A DNA stretch of 64,000 nucleotides from Typha latifolia (lineage: Eukaryota > Streptophyta > Magnoliopsida > Poales > Typhaceae), in contig CM034113.1 of assembly GCA_019914945.1 (NCBI GenBank), positions 1,116,001-1,180,000 of the forward strand, read 5' to 3'. The notes under the pieces are model-generated. The model saw only the letters and a program-made list of their open reading frames with translations, had not been told where the DNA came from and searched no databases. The translations under genes and the position numbers were made by a program. Shown piece by piece: positions 12,201 to 26,189 of the stretch. Numbering within the stretch: the first letter of the stretch is position 1; the number at the start of each line of letters is the position of its first letter.

Positions 12201-15200
12201 GGATATTATCTCCAATCATAGTATCAAGGAGGCACTAGCCTGTGAGCAGAAATTCTTCTCCACCCAGCCTGTATGACCAAATACTTCATTCTGATCCGTT
12301 CCTTACCCATTGTTTTCTTCCCTTATGTTCCTTATTGGCTTCAGTAACCATTTCTCGAGATTTTTTAAGTTATCATGCTGATAACAGGCATACAGTGGTC
12401 TTGCTGCTTGTTGTGGAGTTCCTCAATTGGCAAAAAAATTAAATCAGGTAGTTGTTGCTAACATAGATTCTGCACTCTGTCAATTGATATTTCTCATTGT
12501 TAAATCTTGTACTTTGTTTTTCTTTAACCAATAATATTTCTTCCATGAGAATATTGGTAGTCACCATTACTCATTGACATAAAGCAATAAGTACTCTCAT
12601 TGATGATCTCTGGTTTTACATGCAGATCTTAGTGCAGCACATCAGGTCTGTTCTTCCAGGACTGAAGTCCCGTATAAATACTCAACTAGTAGCTGTTGCA
12701 AAAGAGCATGCAGCCTTTGGAGACATTGTAGAGTCGAAGGTAATCTTTTAGACTCTTATATCTGGTACTGCTATCATTTTATCTGCTGACTGTGCTTGCT
12801 TGGATTATTATGTAATGCTGCTATTATTGTATATTTGATGACATGCAATTATCCTATATCATCTTCAGAGGAAATGTATGCTTAAAATGATATCCGCTTG
12901 CAAGGAGATTAACTAAAATTGCATTTCATTAGTTGCAAATGGAAAAAGTGCAGAAAATTACGTACCTCTTGCTTTCATGCAAGTTTCAACTTCTCGAACT
13001 GATAAACTCAATCAAATTTCTTTTTCCCTTCTACCTTGTTTAAGTCGACCTCATTCATGTTTTTCAAGTACTTTTAGTGTGTACAACAGCGGACATAGAA
13101 AGGACTATCTTTGTGGCAAAGGATATCAATGATCCCCAATGAACGATCGATTACAAGGATATCTTAATCAATTGTTCTCACCATTAGATTAGGGGTTAGA
13201 CTGGGTATTTTCCTTTGGAACAGGTTCATGTGTTTGATGTGTCAAAATGCTGAATCCGGAGGAGGTGGCCAAGAAAACAAGATGAAAACAAAGGATAAGA
13301 ATGCAAATGACATATGGTAATAGGGTTATGAGAGTTACTCTTAATAGGAAAATATAATGGATATTCAGTTGCGATGGAATATAAGAAAAAGGAAGTCTGG
13401 GTGCTATGCTTCTGCTAGCATGGGTTCAAGAAGGTTTAGATATTCACTATTGTTCTCCCGAAGTAGGTTGTTCCCTTGGCATGCATTGTGCCAGGGCCCT
13501 TTATTTTGGAAAATATATTATGTACATGAGTGAAGCTAAATCTTGAATACTTGTGAATAGATGAGCCTACACTAACCAAGAGTAAATAAGACATGGAAAA
13601 GCTTTGCTGGCAACAAGGAGTACTCTGTAAGAATATTCTAATACAGTTCATTAATACATTCCCTCAACCTTGTATTATTTAGGTTCTACATGATTCTCTG
13701 AATTGGCAAGTTTAAAATTTTAAGGATTATAGACTTTTTTTATCAGCAAATTTTAACAATTAACACTTTTCAGCGAAACTTTTTTTTTATCTTTTATTAT
13801 AAAAGGATGTTCTACGGCCACTAGGTTTTGCAACTCATGGTTTTGCATTGTTGTTTGTTTGAGTGCTTTTTCTGGTAAAGGGTAGTCTAAAAAGTAAAAA
13901 CACTCTAGATTCTCATCTGTGTAGTTGACATAGATTGTTTCCTTGTTTTGTGAATAGCTGACACCATTAATTAGAGTTTTACTGCCATCATGGTAGTTAA
14001 GATTTATGAGCATGGTGGTGGTGCGGATCTTGGGACAAGGGGATTGAATGTATTTGAATCTATCTCTGGAACTGAATGCAAAGTTCATACACCTAGGCTT
14101 GGCAATAAGTAACTTTTGATGAGGTAGAGTATGCCATCGACATTGAATTTGAGATACTTTGCAGCTGTCACAGGAGCTTTGCAGTACAGAAATGGTATCG
14201 AGGATAATATTTGCCAGGTTGCGATGTGGTTGCTTGTAGTGGTGGTGTATGGAATGGGGGTGGGTGACAGGCTGGTGGATTTCCATGGAGGAGGTGTAGA
14301 TGTTGAAGTAGTCAATCATAGTTCTAGGATGTTTTGGGGGAATAACGAGATGACTCTTGTGATCATGCTTTAGAGAAAATGAGAAAAAATGTGAAGTCCT
14401 TTTTCTTAAAGCAGAATGAGTAATTTGCATGAAAAATCAATAATTCAATATGGTTTTGCTTTTTACCACTTTACCCAATTTTTTGTTTTCCTTTGCTGGA
14501 TAACCCAATGACCTTTATTAGACCAAAGTGCCCTTACTTCACCTTTAAGAGTAGAGAGAGAGAGAGACCTTCTTTGCATTTAATGTTAATTTGTATTTTT
14601 TTTCAAAAGACGACAATACCTTTCTTAAGAAAAGATAGTACTATTTTGAAATTATAAGAAATACTCTTTTTCTTTCTCCTACTAGCATTCCACTGAACAA
14701 GCTTGCCATTATCGGTCTAGCACATACTACAAATTTTAGTCTCTATTTGAGATGAGAATATTTTGTTATGGCTAAATAAAAAAACCAAAATGACATTTTC
14801 ACTTACTATGTAATTAATCCTCACTTACCATAGCTTAATCCACTGAGATTAAATAGTAAATCCACAAAAACCGTATATGAGCTCATATAGTAATATGCCT
14901 ACTCATGTTGTGAGATTTTCTTCTTTCATGCCCAATGATACTCAAATACTTCCTTGAGAAATGCTCATATGAGGTAGAGTACATTAGTTTTAGTTCCACA
15001 CATTAATACTATACAATTTCACTTACTATATTCTTAGTCTTCATTTATTACTGTTCAATCTGCGGAATCCATATAGTAAATCCAGATAAATCATATATGA
15101 GCTCATATGCCAACTCATATGGTGTTCTTTTTTTCCTTCTTGCCATAGGACACTTAAAATGTTTACTTCAAAAAAGGATGAGACAAACTTGATAGAAGTC

Positions 15201-18200
15201 CTTGAAAAGATACTTAGGGCCTTAAGTTGGGAAGATGTTATAGCTCTTAATAGGGCTAACTGGTGGAAAAGGGAATAACTCAGCCTACACTCATTAATTT
15301 GGAAATTGGTCTGATGGGCTGTTAATTCTTTCCATTCTCATTTTTGTTAGTTGGTCCAGTACCGATTTTTCTGAATCATACTACAATAGATGGCAATTTA
15401 AAGTGCCAAAAGGTTGCATCTTTCATCGCTTGTTATTTCTTTTTTTGTTCTTTGTTGCATTAAAATTTATAGTTTGAATCTGCAAATATAGACATAAGTT
15501 ATTAAAATTATCATTTTACCTGGTAGCATACAGTTACCTTGTTTCTTTAATCTATCATATCATAACTGGCATCTTGCATCATGTGTTTCTATGAACCATA
15601 AACCTTCTAGTTTTCCACTAGTACTTGTTCATTTCTTTTCCATTATTTCATATTTAATTGTACAAACATGTGATTTTTAAGGTCATATCTTTTAAAATTG
15701 GACATATTCTGATTTGCACACAGGCTGGTCAGGGAGTTAGACTCTTGAACATTTTGGCAAAATATTGTGAAGGTAACCTCAAATTTAATATTCAATAACT
15801 GGTATTCTTGTTTCCTTTTAAACATTGTTATAGGGCTTCTTTTTGAGTTTGTTTCATTCTCTTTCTATGTACTTGCTAATTGACAGTTTAGCATAGTTGT
15901 AGAATTTTCATAGAAATTCTTAGATTCTTTAAAAGTTGAAAATAGAAAAATATGATAAAGTGGAGGGCTTGTGGTTTGCAATGGAGACTTCATAAAAGCG
16001 ACCTTTAATTAAGAACATTACGAAATACTAATAACAGTACTAAACAAATTGGGTTGATGAATATGCTTCTTTTACTTGAAATTTATAGGCACAACATAAT
16101 TTTATCTCACTGATTTTTTTTTCCAAATAACTAAAGGGCAACTTATAACCCCAAAGGGACCAACATGAAAGGACCCCTAAACTTTCCCAACATGGGATTT
16201 TTAGCTCAATATATCTGTTCATCATCACTTAGTTATTTTTAGAACTATCATTCTTCCTTCCTGTTCATATTGGCTTTAGTTTAAACATTTATTGTCCAAA
16301 TACTGAACTTCTTCCTTCTCAGCTTTTTCTTCAACGGTGGAAGGCAAAAATGAGGTGTCAACAGATGAGCTTTCTGGTGGAGCGCGAATTCACTATATTT
16401 TTCAGTCAATTTTTGTGAAGAGCTTGGAGGTCTGCAGGAATCACTTTAATCTTATATGTTACATATGCTACTGTACATAATAAATCTATTCATGATAACT
16501 GCAGATGCTTCTTTTAAATGATATCCTTTAGTATTATATTTACTTTCATGAGCAGTTCATATTATTTTTTTTATCTTTTACCTGTATTTGGATGTAGAAC
16601 TTTAAGATTCGGTGTTATTTGAGTTGCAGGATATTGATCCTTGTGACAGCATAACTGATGAAGATATACGCATGGCCATACAAAATGCAACGGGCCCTAA
16701 AAGTGCTTTGTTTGTTCCTGAGGTGTGTCTGGACATGGAGAATTGCTAACTAGATTTCTAAACATTCACATAGTGTCTTATTTCTCTCAAGTTTTTGGTA
16801 GTAGGAACTAGAAACTTACTTTATGTTATCAAACAAATTTCTAGGTACCATTTGAGATTCTTGTCCGAAGGCAAATTGGTCGGTTGCTAGACCCAAGTCT
16901 CCAATGTGCAAAATTTATATATGATGAATTAGTCAAAGTACAGACTCTGCGATGCCATATCTTTTTTTTTTGTTGAATTGTCAGAACCTCAATCTAGAGT
17001 TCTTATAAATATGTTATTCTGCCACTGTAGATGAGCCACCGCTGCTTAGCTATGGAGTTGCAGCGCTATCCTGTTCTTAGAAGGCGCATGGATGAGGCAA
17101 TTGGCAATTTTCTAAGGGAAGGCCTTCAACCTGCAGAGACAATGATAACCCATATAATTGAAATGGAGGTAATTGAAGCATCTATTATGAGTTCTTGCAA
17201 TGATATGCATGCATCACATCTCTAGTTAAATTTAGAGAACATGAACCTACAAAACTTGTTATAAACCATATGAGTGGTTTGCTATTAGATGCACCTTTTC
17301 TTATTCTTATGTAGTTGAGATGGACAGATGTTGAATTGCTGATTGAGAAGTGGGGAGGTGGAGATAGGGTTTTGCTGAGAAGAAAGTGAGGGAAGGTCTG
17401 GTTTTGGACCTTACTAGATATGACTTGGATTGTATGGGGTCCTACTCTGTCTTTCTCTCTCACTGACTATATCCCCCCTTCATATTTTTCTATTGGTTGG
17501 TGCTTATAGGTGTCTACTTTAGTACTTAATATTCATTAAAATTCTCTTCATCTATGATTATGTGCTTAGAAACTACTGCTGATTTTAATTTTAGCCACAT
17601 TTCTTTACCTATGATCACTAGCAGATCTGCCACCCTTTTGCATAACTATTGCTTTACTTTCTGTTTAATGGTTTTCCATGTTTGCAATGAGATTTAGCAA
17701 AAAAGAATGGCAGGATTTGCTTGTAGAAGAATTAGTAAAGAGGAAATAGAATTTTTGATAATAAAGGGGCACTGATTTACATGGGGATTTTGCTCATGGG
17801 GAGATTAGAAAGGGCAACACATGTGCAGCCTTAACCTCATTAGTGGAGAGTTTGTTTCGCTCATGCGAAATGCACTACCAAAATGCATGAAGAAACTCTT
17901 GACTGCAGTAGGGACTAGCGAGTTACATGCTCACACTGGAGATGTTGATGAGTAGGCTTGCAGAGTAGGCTAGGAGCTTGAGTTCAAATGGCAGCATTTG
18001 GCTTACTTGAAATTAAATCAAAGTCATAGTCTTCTTTCGGCAGACTTGAAAATGGTTAAACCGGTGTAGTTATCTAAGCATTGAAATGTCAAGATGATAG
18101 GTTTGCTTCTAGTTCTTTTTCTCCCTACTCTAATAAAGGATTTAATATTTATAAATTGGAAACACCATTGTATCATGCATTGTTTTATCTTGAAGCAGTT

Positions 18201-21200
18201 TCTACTTTCGACATATCCCTCTAATTAAGTTTATAGTGAGCAATTAGGCAAAACAATTTGAGCTTCTTCACACAGTTCAAGACCTCTAAATTAATTAAGG
18301 ATTAAAATTATGGTATACGAGCAACTCTCTTAGATGGCATATTATCTTGGATCAATTGCAGTGTGTTTACTTGAACAAAATTTTCTTGCAGATGGATTAC
18401 CTAAATACTTCACATCCAAGTTTTATTGGTGGAAGTAAGGCTGTTGAGATTGCACAGCAGCAAGTTAGATCTTCCAGATTGTCGCTGTCATTGCCTAAAT
18501 CCAAGGTAATCCTGGTTTTTGTGGCAAATAAATATGGATCCGCTCTTCAGTAATTAAATTTCACATTTTTCACTGCCCTCTGACTTCATGCAGCCTCATT
18601 GTTGATTAATGCAATGGGGCTGTGAGAAATGAAAGAGTGCCCGAACTATGGGAAGTGAGTAAGTGTGGGCTATTATGCAAAGATACCTTCTACCTTTGAG
18701 TCTATCTCTTCATAGATTGATTGTGTGATTCTAAATTCTACTAAACTGTCAGGACTTTTTCTGGTCCAGAAGAAAAAGGACTTCTTTACAGTATAACCTG
18801 ATGTGAACTCATACAATGAACATTGAGCTGGCTTCTTAACTGCTTTCAGCTTTAAGTCCTATACTGCTATACTGACATGTTTAGGCAAGACTTTAATGAC
18901 TTTGGATATGTTCAAATTTCAAATTAGTTTAGGTACTAGAACAATGCACTGAACAGATCCAGAACCTCTGTGTATGGTGTTTCCACTTTCCACCTAATTT
19001 ATTGTAGATTCATAACATAGATCTGAACACATCTCATCTCTATGCATGAACAATCAAACATAATAGGGAAATATCTATTTATTGGTGATGGTTGCAACTG
19101 CAACTTCTCTGGAATCTAAACTCTATTTCATGGTTCTATTGGTTTATTTGTCCTTTTTGCATTTAAACTAGTATATCAGTACTCCACACTCCTTTCTTTC
19201 TAAGTTGATTGCAAGTTTCTCCTCCATGGCTTGAGGTAAAACAGCCATCTGGCAGAAGTTAACTTCCTATTGTTTCTTTTGTTCACCAGAGAGCTCTCCT
19301 TGTTGATTAGTAGGAGGTAAGCTAGAAAAAAGAGAATGATACAAATAAAGAGAATTCAGTTGTCCATCCCAGGCCTAAATTTTAGTATTATGATTAACTA
19401 CAAACTGAAAGCACTATAGTTTAGAAATAGATTAATTTTCCTTTTTCAGTGAAAAGGAACTGCTTTTTGCATGTTACCCTTAATGTTCTGATTCTTGTAC
19501 TTACTAAGGTTCCTTTTCTCAACTCTAATAATACGAATCATACTATTAGAAGTTCTGTTCCTTTGTGTTAGACAAGTATTGGCTTTGTATTGATATCACA
19601 TGTTGTGGGTCAAGGATGGTGTGGACACTGAGAAGCTACAAGGATCTGAAAAAATCCTAAAGTCACGAGCAATTCTTGCTAAAGGTGGTGCAAACGGAGC
19701 AGTTGCTGATCAGGTTCTGGATTACTTTTTAGGGCTTTTTACATCTTTTCTCATTTGTTTGTTGCTGTATCCTCATGACAATTTTTTAAATTCAGAGATG
19801 CAAATTTTTATCTGTTAATGAGCCTTATCATGATACTCTTTCTTTTCCTGACTCTTCAATAGGGAGTTCGACCTGTTGCAGATTCTGACAGACCAGGATC
19901 AGCTGGTAAGATTAAGGAAAGATTAAAAAGAAAAACTTTTAGTTCCTTCGCTGTTTGCATTTGAGTCAAGAAGAAACAATATTCTTCAGTCAAGATATCA
20001 ATGAATGCATATACTTGTCTGTATCCCTCCTAAGCTCAATCTGACAATTATCTTTTATCAAGAGTACCTTTATTACTGTCACATGCACAATATCCTCTCA
20101 ACTTAGTTCGCTCATAACCCCATCTGTTTAAGATAATCTTAGAAAGCAGTAGCTACTTTTGTTTTTTATTTAAACCTTTTCAGTGAAGAGGAATTTTTTT
20201 TTCAAGGTCATCTAATTACTAGTTTTAAGCAGGAAGTGCAAGTGGAGGAAGCTGGGGCATTTCTTCAATTTTTGGTGCCACTGGATCTCGCCCTCCTGTA
20301 AAAGAAAGTTCTACAAATAAGCCTCAGTCCATCCCAGTTCACAACATGGATCATTCTCTCTCTATGATTCAGCTAAGAGAGGTGGACTAAACTCCCAAAC
20401 CCTCTATTAAGTTGTCTGACAAACTACAGCAATTGGAATCTAACTGTTATCCACTATGACTCAGCCACCCATCACTCTAAAGCCCTCAGAAAACCAGACA
20501 GAGCAGGAAGCTGTGGAGATAACTATTACGAAACTGTTGTTGAAATCATATTATGATATTGTCAGAAAAAATATTGAGGATGCTGTGCCAAAGGCTATTA
20601 TGCATTTCCTGGTATGTTGCCTTACTCTGCTAGACAGTCGAGGCGTGTTTTTGGTAACTTACTGTTTTGTTCTAATAAATATTCTTTCTGGTACATGATC
20701 ACATATATTTCTATTTTAAGAATTTCTACGCCACTTGAAGATAAGATGCAGGGAGTAGTTTAATTGATTTGGACATATAATTCAGAAACCTAGAATAGAT
20801 GAGCTTTGATGGATCCTAATGTCCAGTTGGATCAGGAGAATAAGAAAACTAAATACCTACTACATAAAATTCTGAGTGAAGGAGAGATATATAAAGTTGA
20901 AGAACTTTGAATTATTCTCTACCTTGCAATTAATAAAGAGCTTCCACAGATAACATATTTTGTCATTTTGTAAAGAGTTATGGAGAAATATCTATTCTTC
21001 CTCATGTCAGCAAATAATTCATTTGTCTGATGTTATAGCTATTGTGCATTTGTGCTACTACCTAGAAAAAGTTCCTACACACAAGTCCATCTGAGACTTT
21101 TGAGGTTTCTGCTGGTCATCTATTCAATCTTTAACTTAGTATAGAAAATGAACTAACATCATATGTAAATAGTTAATTTAAGTATGTAACTCGATTAAAA

Positions 21201-22497
21201 TTTTCTTTTATTATGTCTTTCGTTTTGTCCTTTCTAGTTTTAGAAAATTTAGCCAAAGCTGGAAGATGAAGCAGTAAACGATTTTCAATATCTTATGATT
21301 CTTATATTTTTTTAAAACCTTTATTCGTTAAACATATGTATTTAGGATGGTTATAATTAGTTAATTACTTATGTAGCTTTAAATATGTATTGCTTGGATG
21401 GGTACATATTGCATTTATTGTGATGAATGATTACTTATTATTAGAAGAAGATATTTGTTTGACTCTCTTCTTCTTAATGTTTGTTTTCTGTTGCTTCCTT
21501 ATCATATTGAACCTTGAAAACTGTTTGCTGAGTGGGTCACTGTGAAATGATAGTCTCTGACATAAATGTTTGTGTATTATATAATCTGATTGTGACATTT
21601 TTCCCATGATGGAACTTGAGTACTTCATGGTTTTCATTTCATTATGTGAATCAACTTGTCCTTCTACAGTTTCTGGTCCAACTGCAATTTGATTTACCAT
21701 GTAAGGCACAGACATCAGTAATTATAATCTATCATGCCACTACTGATACCTTGTGTCGTGTTTCAGGTTAATCATACAAAGCGGGAGCTGCATAATGTCT
21801 TAATTAGGAAACTTTACAGGTACATGGATCCTCGTCAGCATATTCACTTGGGTTCTTTTTTTTTTATTCCTTTGCTACCTGCTATTCTGCTATTACAGTA
21901 CATCAAGATTTGTTGGAACCAGCCACTGTCTTTAAATTGTAAATTACCAACCTTTGATTAATGATTCTTATGGTTATATAGAGAGAACCTTCTTGAAGAA
22001 ATGCTGAGGGAACCTGATGATGTAATGGTCAAAAGGAAGCGCATTCAAGAAATACTGAGAGTCTTGCAACAGGCACAGAGGGTAGGTGTCTTGCACTTCG
22101 TCACTCAGATGTGCATCTAAAATTTTATAATTGTCTACTCTAGAGACTGTTTCTTCTAACTGCCCTCAGTTCCTTTCTTTCTTTCTAGCTTGAGGTTTAC
22201 TTCTTTATCTTGCAATTTTTTATGCATTAGACTTTGGAGGAGTTGCCTCTTGATGCCGAAACTGTTGAAAAAGGCTATACTCTTGACACTGATACAACTG
22301 GTCTGCCAAGGATCCATGGTCTACCTTCATCATTTTATGGAACAAGCAGCGATTCCAGTACAACATACATATCCTCTCCTAAAAATCCAAAGTCCAGAAA
22401 GTCATCTCATGTAGACCAACCGTCATCATTTTCTCAATATTCTGATGCAAATGGAGGTGGACATAATCCTGGAACTGGATCTAGTATGATGTTTTAA
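9298..22497 (+). CDS. DRP3: Dynamin-related protein 3 (organelle fission GTPase), 20 exons
   Basis: Exons: 9298-9678, 10645-10927, 11059-11087, 11175-11276, 12202-12270, 12388-12447, 12626-12739, 15724-15772, 16323-16429, 16630-16722, 16845-16937, 17031-17168, 18392-18505, 19615-19713, 19863-19905, 20233-20381, 20465-20611, 21767-21819, 21982-22081, 22231-22497. All introns are GT-AG and all phases agree, giving 829 aa (Arabidopsis DRP3A is about 808). The ATG at 9298 is preferred over an upstream in-frame TTG. GTPase motifs: GSQSSGKSS (55-63), CTRRP with the switch Thr (82), DLPG (161-164) and TKLD (230-233). The dynamin middle domain ([12 protein letters not shown]) and GED ([17 protein letters not shown]) follow. 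As in other DRP3 proteins there is no PH domain; the variable insert spans exons 14-16. Family role: constriction of mitochondria and peroxisomes from the cytosolic face. The least certain junction is the exon 14 acceptor (weak pyrimidine tract), but it matches the Arabidopsis protein junction. Confidence 0.93.
12740..15723 (+). other. Large intron 7 of DRP3
   Basis: The roughly 3 kb intron between the exon ending VESK and the exon starting AGQGVRLL. It contains an antisense 225-codon open frame (13753-14430) and a diverged tandem duplication at about 14803-15175. No exon of the host gene is missing here, because the flanking exons join in phase to the expected DRP3 sequence. Confidence 0.8.
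14803..15175. repeat. Diverged tandem duplication inside DRP3 intron 7
   Basis: Two stretches, about 14803-14960 and 15020-15175, share the same order of words: acttacta(t), a tag/tc...caatc segment, agtaaatccaga/caa, atatgagctcatat, caactcatat-gt and a closing pyrimidine run with 'ctt-ccat'. They differ at many positions, so the duplication is old. Function unknown. Confidence 0.5.
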
Positions 22498-24111
<1,614 letters not shown>

Positions 24112-25235
24112 CATTTGGCCTTTATCATGTCACTCATTATGTAATCTTATCTTTTATGAAAAGCATGTAGACTAGGATGATTCGCTAATATTCGAAATTA
24201 CATCTGAAACACAAAAGAGATGAGATAAAGCGATGACTCTTTGACACAAACTTCACATCTGATTGCTACTTAATTTAATCTAACCTACCAAACAGACGTA
24301 TATATAATTAGGCTAATACTGCATTCTCTTTTTAGTGAAAGTGAAATTATAGATCAACGGTTTTTCACGCAAAGTTATAATCTAATAATAATAGATAATA
24401 GACTAAGAATATATCCAAACTGAGAATCACCTACTTTGGTTGCGAATTGCTTTCACTCACATATTTCTTTTAAGACTACTCACTTAAGGCTATTTTTCTT
24501 CTTAAGAATGGAGAAATTCTGTAGATAATGTAGGTGAATGCATTCCATCCTCTTATGTAATTTCCATTAATTTATTCCAAGCTTGCAAGTGGAGGGAATA
24601 TTATTTTGTCACTATCATCTCCATATAAAATTCATCAAAAGATTTCTCTCCACTAAAAGTGAATGGAGCCATTTCCTTGTGATGTAGGGGGGTGTAGACT
24701 TATTCAAATGCTTCCACATCTAGAGAAATTATTGGGGTGGTCTAAGCTCATCTCACCACTAGTTGATCAAAGTTGGACCACTTGTTGCTGGCTGCTAGGA
24801 TTATATCTATGCCTTTTATTAATGAATAGATAGGTGGTAAAATCTGGTTCACCAAGTCTTGGTAAGGGCTGGACCACCCAATAGATTCTCAAACCTCTAA
24901 ATAATACCTCATATTTGTTTTCTTTCCTTAGTCTCTTTAGAATTTTTTGTCTGGGATAATTACACTGACTCCTGATGCCATAGATAAAAATAAAACTGAA
25001 AAGACCAAAATACTCCCATAAGAAGGTAATATTATTTTAGTAAACTAAAATTCTTCTCTTCTTCTCTCTAGGATATAAGAGTAAAAATGTCAATGTTTCG
25101 AAATATTTTTAGTAGTTTAGTTGATCTATATATTTGTAAGTAAAAAAAAAAGGGTGGTAATTCGAGGTAACCTTTTTCACTTTCTATTTGCCCATAAAAA
25201 TGTTGAAGTGTTTATATATGTTAATGATGTAATAT

Positions 25236-25450
25236 ATATTGCTAATCTATTATCCAACAACTTAGTTTTTGGGTCAATGGTTATCTAACATAAGATTCAA
25301 AGCTAGTTTTTCTAAATTTGCGGGTTTAAACTTTATTAACCTAATTTTATTCTGTGATCAGCGGCATTCACCTCTCTTGGTGGATGAGCTGGTTGATATA
25401 TATTATTAGTCTATTATCTAACTTTTTAAGTCAATAGGTATTTAGCAACA
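25236..25450 (+). repeat. Dispersed repeat, copies 3 and 4
   Basis: 'cttagtttttgggtcaatggttatctaacata' and, about 150 bp later, 'tctattatctaactttttaagtcaataggtattta' resemble the words at 4133-4270 and, reverse-complemented, at 7374-7450. The conserved core is 'tttttggGTCAAT-GGTTATCTAACAT'. No coding capacity. Confidence 0.4.
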
Positions 25451-25633
25451 TAAACTATTGACTTTGGTGTGTCCCATATTAAGAAGAGCAAAAAGATTTA
25501 TATATACCTTTAAACCCTTGTCTAATAGCCCCATGTCTCCAAAATTTTTGGGTGGTAGCTAATAATTGACTAGTCCCAACATTATCTTGATGGTATTAAT
25601 ATATATGAAGAAAAAAACCAATTGAAACTTATC

Positions 25634-25653
25634 ATATATATATATATATATAT
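25634..25653. repeat. AT microsatellite
   Basis: Uninterrupted AT units in intergenic DNA. Confidence 0.85.
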
Positions 25654-25950
25654 TGTTCTATAAAAAGATGGGATAATTACACTGTAACTCTATAAATTTT
25701 TTAGAAAAAACCTCTAATTTTTTTGGTGTTAACAAAATATATCAAATAACTATTTAATCTTTACTGTTCTGCTATCTTTTTTCTCTGAAATAAAAATAAA
25801 ATAATCTTTGGAGGCATACATTTGATCAACAAACACTCACTCAATAATTTAGCCAAAAAAAAATATTTCAAAGGTTTTTTATATTTAAGGAGTTAATGTG
25901 TTACATAGAAATTAACAATACCTCAGGAGAGTCTTAGTGTAATTATCTTT

Positions 25951-25975
25951 ATATATATATATATATATATATATA
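25951..25975. repeat. AT microsatellite
   Basis: Uninterrupted AT units about 240 bp upstream of the inferred first leader exon of the F-box/kelch gene. Confidence 0.85.
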
Positions 25976-26189
25976 ATATGAATGAATAATTTTTATGAAA
26001 AATAATTTTTTTAGTAAAATATTATTTAGTGATCTGGAGACATCTATCCCCACGGATTAGTGGGAGTCAGCAGAGGAAAAAAATAATCTTTTTTTTTTCT
26101 TCTTGTTCCAAGAAAAATGATATTTCTGGTAAAATAGTACTAAATTAGAACATTTTCTAAATCAGGGAGTATGTCTCTGCCTGGCTCTC

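Noticed and set aside
20382..20464. In-frame stop (TAA) after LRE in DRP3 exon 16, suggesting a truncated protein
   Set aside because: A short 83-bp GT-AG intron removes it and restores the conserved GED sequence in phase.
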